Of a stretch of DNA of 64,000 nucleotides, positions 13,051-26,627 are shown piece by piece (position 1 is the first letter of the stretch; every line of letters starts with the position of its first letter). The translations under genes were made by a program, and so were the position numbers. Below the pieces are notes generated by a model, which saw only the letters and a program-made list of their open reading frames with translations, was not told the DNA's origin and did no database searches. This DNA comes from Massariosphaeria phaeospora (Eukaryota > Ascomycota > Dothideomycetes > Pleosporales). Where the stretch lies: positions 1,922,001 to 1,986,000 of the forward strand of contig JAADJZ010000001.1 in assembly GCA_011032825.1 (NCBI GenBank), read 5' to 3'.

Positions 13051-13793
13051 TGTTTAGTAGGGGCAGCATGCGAGCCTTATTGTGTTTTATCATGCCTTAG
13101 TATTTTTGCGGGTACCCCATTCTTGCTTCTGCGGGACTGGTCAACGAGCATGGAGGTCAATTCGTGCGGACAGTGTGTACCGCCTTATCTTATCAGGGCG
13201 ATTTTGGCCGACTCATCACATCGGCGTTGGTGGCATCACAATGCAATGGCAATAGCGATGGCATATGCATGTACTCTAGCCCCCGGGTGGCAGCGATTCT
13301 CCAGTTTTTCCTGATTTGAAGTTTTCCGTATGCGGGGCACGAAAGCCTTGGGGCAGAAGGACTGAGCAATAGATGTATAACAAGACGAGCATCGGCAGAG
13401 AATTAAGGGTTTTACCTGGGTGCTGAGGGCAACTGACGTGCGGTGGTGTGAGTAGGGGTGCGGGGTCCGCGTCCACGGCGTGTAAAGGTGACTTGGTGTG
13501 ACATGAAGATGATTACGGAGAGTAAGGCGCGCGGTGGCGTCGCGTGGACCGGCCTGCTTCGGGATAGTGGCGGCTCCGAACCCCACTGGTGGTGCGGCCG
13601 CTCAACGGCAATCGAGAACCACTGGCAAATAAAGCCTGGGCACCACCCCTCCACAGCGGCGGCTCTCGGACATTCCCTACCCTCCTCTTAGATATATTTA
13701 TAGGGAGGCAGCTTGTCTTGCTTTCGACGCGCAGTCGCCGTGACACCGCTGCAGCTGCTACCCAGCCCCTTCCTCGAACCCCCACTCGGTTCA
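13051..13793. other. Intergenic: set2 3' region and GABA-transaminase promoter
   Basis: No supported gene. The right part is the promoter of the next gene and includes a TATA-like element at 13693-13702. Confidence 0.6.
13693..13702 (+). promoter_or_regulatory. TATA-like element of GABA transaminase gene
   Basis: TATATTTATA lies about 100 nt upstream of the chosen start codon, a usual position for a fungal TATA box. Assigned from sequence and position only. Confidence 0.45.
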
Positions 13794-15398
13794 ATGACGT
13801 CTTTGCTCCGTACGGCACGACGCGCGAGGCCTGTCCTCCGCGCCTCAATTGCTCGCCCACCTACCCGAACTGCCCCAATCGCGCTCCAGAGACAATATGC
13901 ATCTGCATCTGCGGCTGCGGCTGCTAGAGCCGCCGTCGCTGATACGGGCGAGCAAGCGTTCTTCCCCGACGAGCCCAGAGCACCAAGCATCCGGACCGAG
14001 ATCCCAGGCCCCCAGAGCAAGAGCGCAATAGAGAGGCTCAGTAAGGTCTTCGACACGCGGAGCTTGAACATGATGACCAACTACCAGCAAAGTTATGGAA
14101 ACTAGTACGCATGGGCCGATGCTCTCCTGCACAACGAAGACTGACAAGCTCCTAGCATCGCCGACCTTGACGGCAATGTCCTCCTCGATGTGTACGCCCA
14201 GATCGCCTCGATCCCCGTCGGCTACAACAACCCGTCGCTTCTCCTCGCCGCCACCTCACCGGAGATGGCATCCGCTATCATCAATCGACCTGCGCTCGGC
14301 AACTTCCCACAACATGATTGGGCAGACATCCTCGAGACTGGTATCCTGTCCGTGGCGCCGAAAGGCCTCAACCAGGTCTTCACTGGCCAGTCTGGCTCAG
14401 ACGCAAACGAGCTGGCGTACAAGGCGGCCTTCATGTGGAAGCGCCAGCAGGAACGAGGTGGCGCCGATGTCGCCTTTACGGACCATGAGATCAGCTCTTC
14501 TATGACCAACCAGGCACCGGGCGCTCCACAACTCTCGATTCTGTCCTTCAAATCTGCTTTCCACGGCCGCCTCTTTGCTAGCTTGTCTACAACTCGGTCC
14601 AAGCCAATCCACAAGCTTGATATTCCCGCCTTCGATTGGCCGCAGGCTCCTTTCCCAACCATCAAATATCCGCTCGAGGAGAACGCGGCCGAGAACGCTG
14701 CCGAAGAGCAACGTTGCCTTGACGAGACAGAGCGACTAATCAAAGAATGGCACTTTCCACCCGCCGCCGTAGTCGTCGAGCCCATCCAATCCGAAGGCGG
14801 CGACAACCACGCATCACCCAACTTCTTCCGCGGCCTCCGCGAACTCACTAAAAAGCACAACATCCTCTTCATCGTCGACGAAGTGCAGACCGGCGTCGGC
14901 GCAACCGGCAAGTTCTGGGCCCACGAGCACTGGGGCTTGTCCACACCACCCGACATGGTAACGTTCTCGAAGAAGGCCCAGACAGCGGGTTACTACTACG
15001 GAAACAATGACCTCCGCCCCAACAAGCCCTATCGTCAGTTCAACACCTGGATGGGCGACCCCGCGCGCGCCATCCTCTTCCGCGCCATCATCCAGGAAAT
15101 CCGCCGCCTCGACCTCGTGCAGAACACGGCTGCCACTGGCCACTATCTCCACGAGGGTCTTCAAAACCTGGCCGAGCGATACCCCAAGGAAATACGGAAT
15201 CTACGTGGCAAGGGCCAGGGCACGTTCATCGCATGGGACAGCCCGAGGCGCGACGAGGTGTTGAAGAAGGCGAAGAGTGTGGGTGTGAATATCGGCGGTT
15301 CGGGCGAGAGGGCGATTCGGTTGCGGCCCATGTTGATCTTCCAGAAGCATCATGCCGATCTACTGCTCGAGCGGTTGGAGACGATTTTTGAGTCGTAG
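13794..15398 (+). CDS. gatA: 4-aminobutyrate (GABA) aminotransferase, mitochondrial
   Basis: Exons 13794-14104 and 14156-15398 (51-nt intron) encode 517 residues. The enzyme transfers the amino group of GABA to 2-oxoglutarate, giving succinate semialdehyde and glutamate. This is the entry step of the GABA shunt, and it needs PLP. Class III aminotransferase features are clear: FTGQSGSDANE (cofactor phosphate region), FHGR, VEPIQSEGGDNHAS, IVDEVQTGVGATG (the Asp that contacts the pyridine nitrogen), and TFSKKAQTAG, with the PLP lysine in the pair at ~376-377. The first ~36 residues are Arg-rich with no acidic residue (MTSLLRTARRARPVL), as in a mitochondrial presequence. I chose this ATG because the presequence starts there and a TATA-like element sits ~100 nt upstream. 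The open frame upstream to 13713 has no ATG. Confidence 0.96.
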
Positions 15399-16117
15399 GT
15401 CAGGGCGATAGGTGGGCATGTGAGCGATGCTATATAGGCGTTTACAGGCGAGATTTACGTGTTTGTAGTTGTTGGATCAGACTAAGTGGGTTGGCATTTA
15501 TGACTATTTGGTCTTATTTGCATGTATCTTTAATCTCCAGGTTTTTAGGATGTACGTTCTGTCTATGCATGCGTGCAAGGAGGTGTTCATCCCTACTGAG
15601 CAGTTCCAAATGCAACTCTTGTACGCTCGACTGATTAGTTGCATGCCTAGAAGCATGATGCTGCAGTATACTCCAAACTTAGCCGTTTCGAGGCATGAAC
15701 TTGTAGTGAGGGGGCTCTGAGAATTAGTCGCGTACTTGCCCCTTCTAGTACCCCTACCTACTATGCGCTCGCCCAGCTTTTGGCTTTTGGCGACAGTGTC
15801 TCGGTCTCCTAGACGCGACTGCGTTGTTTCTCTTATTCTGTCGAGCCTCGCGCGATAGCTTCTATCGCTGTAGACTCACGGCATGCGCTTTAACCTTTTA
15901 CGACGTCTTTCGCCTGGCCCGAACTAAGCATGTGCGGAATCAGCGTCCTGGGTTGTAGAGAGAGCTCTTCCGTGCGTGTGAAGATGCGTCTGTCTTGCGT
16001 AGAGTGCACGGCTGGTAGCGTGTAGAGCTTACCATACCAAGCACACATCCACACCCTTCACTCTTCCAGCAGCGTCGTATAGTCAGCCCATGCCCGATAT
16101 CTTTTCCCACGCCGTCC
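15399..16117. other. Intergenic between convergent genes
   Basis: The 3' flank of GABA transaminase and of the minus-strand Pop8-like gene. No supported gene; an 83-codon frame at 15469-15720 has no recognisable features. Confidence 0.6.
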
Positions 16118-16855
16118 TCACCCTCCAAACAGGTCGCTCCCGTCCCCACCACCTGCCTCACTCCTCACTCCCACTCCCAAACACCCGCCCTCGCCACAAA
16201 CCCTCCAAGCAACCATGACCCGCCCCGCCCCTTGTCCCGCCCCCTCCACCCCCGGCACCAACCCCGCCTCGCAACTCCCCATCCAGCCCGTCAAACTGGC
16301 CCGCAGCGCCCGCGCATCCTGCCTCGCGACCCGTATCCACACATCGCAGCCCTGCGTCTTGAGAATGTCGATCGCGATGCTGGAGCCCGTGAGGCCGAGG
16401 AACGCGGTCAGCGGCGGCGTAAGCAGCGACGAGACGGTGAGGAGGTCGAGCGAAGCTGTAGCGGGAGAGGCAGCGGGTTTCGACATCGACGTTGACGTTG
16501 TGTCGATCGCCGCGGGCGTTACGAGATTCAGGTGGAAGTAGGTCCAGCTCGGTTTGCGGAACGTGGTTTGGTGCAGGATATGCACGTTGTCTTTGCGCTT
16601 GCGCTTTTTCGATTTCGGATTCGGGTTCGGCGGCGATGATGCTGCTGGCGGTTGTTCGGAGTGTTTTGAGGTTGGGTTGGCGGACGAGGGTGCGGGGTGG
16701 GGGAGCGTGGGCGCTGAGAGGGAGGAGGATGTGGCGGCGGGGGCTTGGAGCGTTGATGAGGGTGGTTTGGGTGCCATTGAGCTGCGAAAGGTGCTCGTGT
16801 AGCGCAATGGTGGTGAGGGGAGTGGACGTTCTTGAGAAGTAAGAGCAGAGTTCAC
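16118..16855 (-). CDS. Pop8-like RNase P/MRP subunit
   Basis: A single exon of 245 residues. The first ~80 are Pro/Ser-rich and end in a lysine cluster (KSKKRKRKD), a likely nuclear localisation signal. Residues ~90-190 resemble the Pop8 domain: TFRKPSWTYFHLNLVTP, a Ser/Ala loop, then LDLLTVSSLLTPPLTAFLGL, GSSIAIDILKTQGCDVWIRV and DARALRASLTGW. Pop8 is a small protein of the RNase P and RNase MRP ribonucleoproteins, which mature tRNA 5' ends and pre-rRNA. The C-terminal ~50 residues are Gly-rich and likely disordered. Start: Met1 or Met27 (MAPKPPSS) are both possible, and neither changes the domain. The match is from recalled family pattern, so the symbol is left empty. Confidence 0.7.
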   Translation of the reverse strand: MNSALTSQERPLPSPPLRYTSTFRSSMAPKPPSSTLQAPAATSSSLSAPTLPHPAPSSANPTSKHSEQPPAASSPPNPNPKSKKRKRKDNVHILHQTTFRKPSWTYFHLNLVTPAAIDTTSTSMSKPAASPATASLDLLTVSSLLTPPLTAFLGLTGSSIAIDILKTQGCDVWIRVARQDARALRASLTGWMGSCEAGLVPGVEGAGQGAGRVMVAWRVCGEGGCLGVGVRSEAGGGDGSDLFGG

Positions 16856-17343
16856 AGACGTTTTGGCAGGGCCGGGCGAGCTAGCGAACTATCCACGTCT
16901 TGGCGAAAGCGCAACATTCCAAGCAACATTCCAATACTGTAAGTCCGCACAAGATAAACATCTCGTTACAAACAAACAAACACTGCATGCATGTGGAATG
17001 TACATTCGACTACCTATCGACAAGATCCAAAATTCCTCCCCCAGGAAGTTCAGAATCCCCACCAACCCTTGCACCTCCAGACATGCTATAAGACTATGAC
17101 TATCAAACTATGAAACCATATATCCTGGACAAGGCTCGACCACCACATATACTTGTGGCAGGAGCACAATGAGGAGTATCGCAGTAATGAGATGGGGTAT
17201 CAATGCCGTAATGAGATGGTATGGAACGCCAGGTAAAACACTTTTGAAATGATGATGCCGTCCCAGTGGAGGAAGTATCTCATCAGTTTTGGCGGAAGAG
17301 ACTACAAGCGGGATAACCAGATCCCGGACGTTAAGGGTGTCGA
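16856..17343. other. Intergenic
   Basis: The upstream region of the Pop8-like gene and the 3' flank of the coiled-coil gene, both minus strand. No supported gene. Confidence 0.6.
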
Positions 17344-20300
17344 TCAGGTGAGCTTACGAAAATCCGTGGACCATTCGAACTTCAGCTTTCCGTTTGGCAA
17401 GTTTTGATTAAGATCTCCGAGGAACTCCTGAATCTGAAGAATTGTTTCGACTAGTTTAGAGAACAAGCGCGTTTGGCTCTCGATTTCGTTTATTCGTTTC
17501 TCTGTTTGCTGATCAGACACAGCATGCTCCCCCTGAACTTTGCTTAAAGCCGCCGTGGTTTTCGACTCGCCATCGTTAAGCTCCTCACGAAGACGGCTCT
17601 CCAGGTTCTCATCGCTGCTGGTACGCTCGTCGTGCTCTATCTTTAGGCTAGTCTCCAGCCTCTCGTCTCCGAGTTTGCGTTCATTGGATTCTTGTGTCAG
17701 CTCGGAGTGTAGTGTGTTATATGCATCTTGTATAGCTTGATACTTGCTGAGGCATTCACCCAGAGCTTGGTCAAGGTTCCTCGTGGCCTCAGAGTTGAGA
17801 ATATCGGTAACCGTGGTCCTGAGCTCATTGGCTTTCACATCCTGTCCGTCTTGATGTTCCTTGAGTTCGTTACACAGGGATAACGCTTTCTTTGCGCTTT
17901 CGATTGCTTGGTTGATTGTTCGCCAGGTCGGCTGGGCATTCGTCGCTAGTGCTTGGAGTTCCGGGAAATGCTGCGCAAGAGCACGGAGTTGTGGACCGTC
18001 TTGTAAGAGATCTTGTAATAATTGGCTATTCTGCGCGAGCATCTGCAGGTGCTGGGTGCCTTGCTTATGCTTGTTGAGGTCGTTTTGAACAACCTGTATT
18101 TGTTGCATAGTCGATTGGGGCCATGTCCGGCCAATCCAGTCACACATTTTCTGGTACAGATCGCCAGTGCTGATGTTTTCATATCGGCTTTCGAGCTGTT
18201 GTAGGGCCCGTCTTGTGATTGCCACTTGGTTGTTCACATCGTCGTGTGCTTCCGTGAGGGCTAGGACCTGTTGGCTAAGATTTTGAAATCCAGTTTGCAC
18301 CGGCTGCATGTTCTCCAATTGAGCCTGTTGGATGCCAACTAAGGTCTTTTTGGTATCCTCATGGTCGTTGAGCAGCCAGGTTAGTTGGTTCTGTTGAACA
18401 TTCGTGAAGGCTGGTCGCGGTGAGTTTGGGTGCACGGTGTTCCGCAATTCACTGGCGATTTTTCCGTTCATGTCTTCTTTAAGCGAGGCAATATCGCCAC
18501 CATGCAAAATGAGTTGCCCTTCGATAATCTCGAAACGTCGATCAGTATCTGCCTTGTGTTTACCCACAATGCTCTCAATGTTGGCAGGTATTTCGTCCTT
18601 AGCGGTACTGATAAACGTAGAGTGGTTATGAACAGTGTGCTCGGTCTTGAGCACAGCCTCGTCAAGGCCCTGCAACGCGGCAAGGATCTCTTCGATGTTT
18701 CTCTCAGCCCACCCAACACGCGGTTCAAGATCTATACGGTCTGCTCGTCCATCAGGGCTACTTAGGCCTTCTACACTCGCATTGATGCCTGTGAGTCTTT
18801 CGGACATTCGTTGTGTCTCAGTTTCCATTTTGGCAAGTGTTGCTTCTTGTTTTTCGTGCATATCAGTTGACATTTCCTCCATTTTGGCTAGTCTGGCTTG
18901 CTGTTTTTCGAGTCGTTCGGACATGTGTCGCATCTCAGCTGACGTCTTCTCCTCCATCTTGACAAGTGTGGCTTGGTGTTCTTTGGTGTGCTGGGCGAAT
19001 TTTTGTTCCAGCTTCGAGCGTTCGTTGGCTATCTCTGATGCTGCTTCCAATTCTTTACTAGTCATCTGGTCTGAGATCTCTTGCAACTTTGTTGATAACT
19101 TCTCTACCTTGGCTACCAGTGCTTTTTGGCCAATGTCTGACTGTTGTGCCCTGTCTATCTGATCTGAAAGAGTTTGTTGGATGGTAGTGATTTGCGCGAA
19201 GTCGTTACTCATACCGTCGACTTTCTGCCTGAGTGAAACTGGGTTACCGTCCAAAGTCAAAGGGAATTTGTCGCCAATATAATTCGATATTTCTCCCAAA
19301 GAACGTGCCACCTCTCCAAGCTTCGTCGTTTGGTACTTTTTGGCGTTATCCAGATTAGTTTTTGTCGCTTCCATTTCTTTTAAGACTGTATCTGTGTCTT
19401 TCCTAAGTCCCGCCATTTCTTTGGGTAGGTGTTTGAGTTTCGGGAGTAGGTGGTCACGCTCAACTTCTTCTTTGAAACTTAGTAGAGCGTTGACGCTCTT
19501 GGCTAACTCAGCAGCTTTAGTGTCACTGAGCACTGCAGTGGCCTTTAGTTGCTGGCAATCTTTTCTAAAGCTTGCGTCAACAGTCTTCAGCTCTAACTGT
19601 AGTGCCGATTTAACCTGCTTAGAAACAACGGGCATTGCGAGTTTGACCTCTTCTTGCATTGCAACTTTAATTTGCTGCGCAGTCTGTTGATTCCGTAAGG
19701 ACTCTTTCCACTGCTTGAGTTGTCGACAGTCTGTCTCGTTCGTTTCCACGCGAGCCATCTGCTTTTCCTTCCATTCTGAAATGGAGCTGTTATCCTTCTC
19801 AAGCTCTGCAACGCGGAGAATGAGCGACTCTAACTGGTTCGCACGATTAGTCGCGGCGTCCCGTTCCTTCTTTAACTGAGTTACCTCAATCTGGAGCCCT
19901 TTGAGAGCTGCGTTATCCAGGACTGTCCGCTCATTGACCTTGTTGCTGTCTTGCATCGACTGTTCCACCTCAATTGCACGGTCCTTTCTCAATTGGGCTA
20001 CCTCATTTTGAAGTGTTTTGATGGCTCCATCGTCTACGACTGTCCGCTCGGCGACGACGTTGTTGCTAGCAGATCCGTGTGACCCCGCCCTGTCAGCAGT
20101 AACAGAACCTCGTGGAAGCGGAGAAACACCAGTAAAGTTCTTGAGCCGTTGTCCACTACTCTGAAGTTCAGCTTTGGCTGCTTGCAACTTTCTTGCCTTG
20201 AGACTGCGCATCGTAGCTAATGTGGTTGGAGCAGCAGTATCAGTCTCTCGTTGTCCCAATCGGTTATAGTGTGCTTCGGCGTTTGCCATATTGTATATGG

Positions 20301-20869
20301 AGCTGACTGTCTGGAGACTGATATTGGATTTCCCAGAAGTGGTGGAGAACATAGGTGGAGCAGGAGGAGCAGCTTGGTTTGGCGTTGAGTTTCCACTTCC
20401 AGATGGATTGTTGTCTCCGTGTGTCATGGACAAGGGCGACGCGGTGGCTGGATGAACGTCAATGCTCCCTTTTCTCAAAGATGAGTTCATGTCGGTAGTC
20501 AGACGAGGAGCACTGTGAAGTGGTCGACGATCTGTTAGATCTTGGCGACTGTCCGGCCTATAGTGGTCAATACGTCGACCATCTTTGGTTTTGGGTGCGG
20601 GCCCTGTTGGGGGATCCAGGGACCCAGGAATTGAGTTGTGCCTTGATAAAGGATAATCTGGTGCTCCACTAGGACTGACTGGAGTAATTGGAGTAACATA
20701 CTATGAGGGAAGAAACAAGTCAGCATAACGGGAGAGGCGGACCTAAAAAGGAAAAGCTTGCCTTATTAGAGGATCCACCTGCAACAGCTGCGTCAGGTGG
20801 TCGGCTGCGCTTGTCTGGAGGGCTGTTGCCACGGATGTTAGGCCCCACGGGTCGTTTGCGGGAATTCAT
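17344..20869 (-). CDS. Large coiled-coil protein, function unknown
   Basis: Exons 20762-20869 and 17344-20700 encode 1154 residues. The 61-nt intron has a GC donor (AAG|GCAAGC at 20761), a GCTGAC branch and a TCATAG acceptor. This is the only junction I found that keeps the frame. The N terminus (residues 1-170) is basic and Ser/Pro-rich (MNSRKRPVGPN, SPPDKRSRPP), probably disordered. From ~residue 240 to the end it is almost entirely Lys/Glu/Gln-rich heptad sequence with few prolines, so a long coiled coil is likely. There is no signal peptide, membrane segment or enzymatic motif. A further 5' exon is possible: 21132-21204 (MTGSAAGG, 24 codons) joins in phase at 20874 and would sit ~210 nt downstream of a minus-strand TATAAAAG (21413-21420). 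Candidate roles (cytoskeletal, spindle or septal scaffold) are only guesses. Confidence 0.8.
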
Positions 20870-23255
<2,386 letters not shown>

Positions 23256-23759
23256 AAAATAAAATACATTTCACTGGCGTATGTAGGTATTCAGGTCGGC
23301 TAATTTTATTTGACAAGGAGCTTTTAACAAGGTCGGGCAAAAGTATTGCGATATATACCACTAGATACGTTGTCGATCATCGGGTGCGCACACCTTCTTG
23401 CGACTATCCATTTCCAAGTGCCTGATAAGACTATCTATGTTGTCCTCGTCATTGATGTGCCGGCATAAATGGTCTGGGACCGCCGACCATGGTTCGGGGA
23501 TTCGATGGCGCTGGTTGTAGTTCCGGATGCGCCCGACTGACGCGTCATATCTGTACGATTTTGTCTCTAAGAGGAGCCACCCTGATTTCAAAATTGCAAT
23601 TGCTCACTACATATACTGCAGCCTTTCCCTGGTGTCTTGAACTTATTCCGAACCGCAGAGCTCCATCTCCCACGCTTCGAGTCGGAAAGCCACTAGCTTT
23701 GTAACTCACTTGCCCTCACAGTCTTCGTTCGCGGCGCATAGGGTGACCACTATCTTCAG
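23256..23759. other. Intergenic between convergent genes
   Basis: Holds a minus-strand open stretch, 23361-23591, whose translation (RIRNYNQRHRIPEPWSAVP and following) looks protein-like. It lacks an ATG and is closed upstream by an in-frame stop. It could be a last exon or a gene fragment, and I do not call it a gene. Confidence 0.45.
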
Positions 23760-24462
23760 CTATAGTAAGAGCAATTGACCAAGTAGTACAAGAATGAACG
23801 GCGCTTCTACTCTGTTCGCGCCATTTGCTGGTGCTGGGGTAGTAATGACGATTGTGCTAGGCTGAGCAGCCGGCGGCTGCGTACCATCCGGGCTCGGGCC
23901 TGGTACAGAGGGCGCCGCTGGAGGAGGAGGAGGAACAGAAGGTGCTGCGGCTACGGTGACTATTGACGGTGGAGCTTGCGATACGGTGACTACTAGAGGG
24001 GGAGCTGCAGATACAGTGACGACTGGCGGCGGAGCCGCGGGTACGGTGACTACTGCTGTTGCGACCTACACGGCATCATCAGCAAAGATTCAAAGACTGA
24101 AGAGCTCCAGAAAGATTGACAAGGCGAAACAGTCGCGGACATACCTCAGTGACAACCGGGGGTGGCTGCGGCGTTTCTTCGGGCGCAACTGGTGTCGGCG
24201 TCTCTTCAGGCGCAACGGGTGTGGGCGTCTCTTCAGGCACCTCCTCGGGGGTTTCCGGCCTCGGCGTGAGCTTCTTGCATCCACCCCAGCTGTCGTTCAG
24301 GCAGGTTTCGACCTCGAAATCGCAGAATGAGTGCCCGTCGAGGCAGTTGGGGTCGCAGTCTGTGCCTGTTATGCACCACCATGCGCCGCTGTTCTTACAG
24401 CATACAGCATTGCTGGTCGTTACGAGGAGGGAGAAGAGCACGAAATAGGTGTTAGACAGCAT
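23760..24462 (-). CDS. Small Cys-rich secreted protein, probably GPI-anchored
   Basis: Exons 24145-24462 and 23760-24065, joined in phase 0 across a 79-nt intron (GTATGT donor, GTGTAG acceptor), encode 207 residues. Residues 1-19 (MLSNTYFVLFSLLVTTSNA) are a signal peptide. Next comes a compact domain of about 45 residues with eight Cys (CC, WWC, TDC, PNC, SFC, ETC, GGC), enough for four disulfides. A repetitive Pro/Glu/Thr stalk follows (TPTPVAPEE twice). Exon 2 continues with Val/Thr/Ala/Pro repeats (VVTV every ~10 residues), then a small-residue site (ANGAN) and a hydrophobic tail (FILVLLGQLLLL), the GPI-signal layout. It is probably displayed on membrane or wall. The family is not recognised. 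Small size and eight Cys are effector-like, but a structural wall protein is equally possible. A minus-strand TATA-like sequence lies ~100 nt upstream (24561-24570). Confidence 0.78.
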
Positions 24463-26627
24463 GATGGTTTGGTTTGGAGCGAGGCTGGCGAGAGGCGAGA
24501 GCAAAGCTGGCAAGAGTCGGGAACGAGGCTAGGCTTGTGATTGCCCAGCGGGGGAGGCTGATATACACGACCTTTAAGACTCTGGAACTTGGGCGCCGCC
24601 ATCAGGCTCTTCGTTCAGGTTCATGATGGCGGGTCGAGAAGAGCAGCTGGTCGCCGGAAATGGACATTACAGACGAAGATATGCATGTGAGTGGAGCTTG
24701 TTTGCTGCGGGCGTGTGCACTGTGGAAGGCAGCGAAGCACCTTTTGACCAAGCCAGTACCGTTTGTAAAGCCTCGTAGTCAATCATTCTGTTCCGTAGCT
24801 CTTATCGTCCGACTATCGCGAGGCTGAAATGCAAGGCTTTGGGGGCGAAGATGCGTGGGTACTTTGCGTTGTTTTGGTGGCAGTTATCCGCCGGATTGTC
24901 CACTGAGATTGGTTCATAAGCTCAACAGAGGGTGGGTTGATCGAAGGCATTTGTCTTTTCAACATAGAGACACAGCGCTTGTCGACCTTTGTCGAGGTTC
25001 CCGGGTCACGACTGTAGACTCCAGGCTCCGCATTCGCTGTTGAAGCCTGGCACACGAGGCTGGATGTAAGCCGCATCCCGCTAAACCCGTACTTGGTCAC
25101 AGTTTGGACGATTAAAAGTTCTTGAGCTTAATGTGACGACGGGGAGGCTCGCATATCGAGATAGTGGCGTTGTGGCTTGCATGATGCTTCTCATACTATC
25201 CACGAGGCTTGAGATTTAGAGCAAGGCTGAGACCTGTTGTAGACTTTCATAAAGAATACTGCTGAGCTGGGCAGCCGAACAAGAGAGAATAATGGAAGAA
25301 CGAGTCGGGAGATTTTGTCGTCGTAACCAGAAAGGTCGAGTTACGAGGTAGTATGTATGTAGGAGGGAGTAGAGTAAATCGGAGCAGAACAAGTATAGAA
25401 GAAAAGGGACGGTAAAAATCGCGAGAAGGTAAAGACTCACACTGCTAGCTAGTAGAATACTCGTCTGTCCCGTAAAAGCCAGAGGGAAAGACCGGAAAAG
25501 GGAAGCAGAACAGAATCTTCAGGTTCTTCTTAGGATTCTCCTAAAATGGGTATCAGACGCGCTTTTATTGTGCCGAAGGGCTTCCTGACTGGTAAAATGT
25601 TTTCAATTTGAGATGTTCCAAGTTTGGTGTACGAGACCGTTACGTGAGATCAGAAGTGTGAGGGGTAAGTAGGTGTGGAAGCTAGTGTGGAAGAGTTTGC
25701 TGCTACTTTCCGCCCGCAGCTACACAAACTCTACTCCTACGGTCAAGTGCATTAAGAGCAAGAGGTAGCTGGTACTCCGTACGAAGGACAAAGGGTAACG
25801 TCAATCCCCAACGGCTGTGGAGATGCGCATGGCGGAACGCTTCCCGCTCTCGGGTCTGGGCGCTCCCGTGGCAAACTCGTCAAAATTTGACCGCATTCGG
25901 TAGCCCGGCACGCGACACCATCATCGACCTCGGGCACTTCATGCATGCTGCATCTGCCCTAGAGTGGCGCAGCCACTAGTGGAGAGCTTACGAACTCCCG
26001 AGGTCTCTTGCAAGGGAACGGCTGCTGGAGACACAGGAAGTAACCACTCCAGCATCCACGATATCGCGGCTAGAAGCAGCCGAAAGCTTAACCCCCTGAC
26101 AACGCGTTCTACTGGCACTGCTTCTTGTGGACTTCTGCACTAACGGGCCATCGGGTGGCCCCATATGCATGTTTGCTGTGCTTATCGTGTGGGGACGGAC
26201 ACGCGGTCGATTTCCTATTTGTGCATGGCGTGACATACACCCATCTTATCCAAGCATGGATGGCCGGAGCTCTCCTTTCTTTTCATGTCATCATCTCTCT
26301 TAAAGCCATGGCGACCCGCCACGTTAGGTAACTGCGGCGCCGTCCCTTCATCCGTTTTTTTATGACTCCAACTCCCGCAGTTCCCCTCCAATGGCACAGT
26401 GTCGCTGCTCATATTCACCAAGACCGATATGGAACGCTCTTTCCAACACTTCCCAGAACAACCGTTCATCCAGTTTGGTTACTTCTTACTCCAGCACTGA
26501 GTTACATCTCAACGAGTCAGCTACACAACCATATCTTCCCGGGTATATCGCTATAATCCGGAACGACGCACGCGGTGATAGTAATTCATAATCCGGGTGG
26601 ACTTCAGCTCCTCTTCGAGCCTTAGAT
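24463..26627. other. Intergenic, no supported gene
   Basis: 2.2 kb between divergently transcribed secreted-protein genes. It presumably holds both promoters. Short open frames on both strands (for example 25216-25440 on -, hydrophobic) lack credible starts or domains. Confidence 0.55.

Noticed and set aside
23361..23591. Minus-strand protein-like stretch
   Set aside because: No ATG, closed by an in-frame stop upstream and without a convincing splice acceptor; mentioned only in the intergenic entry.
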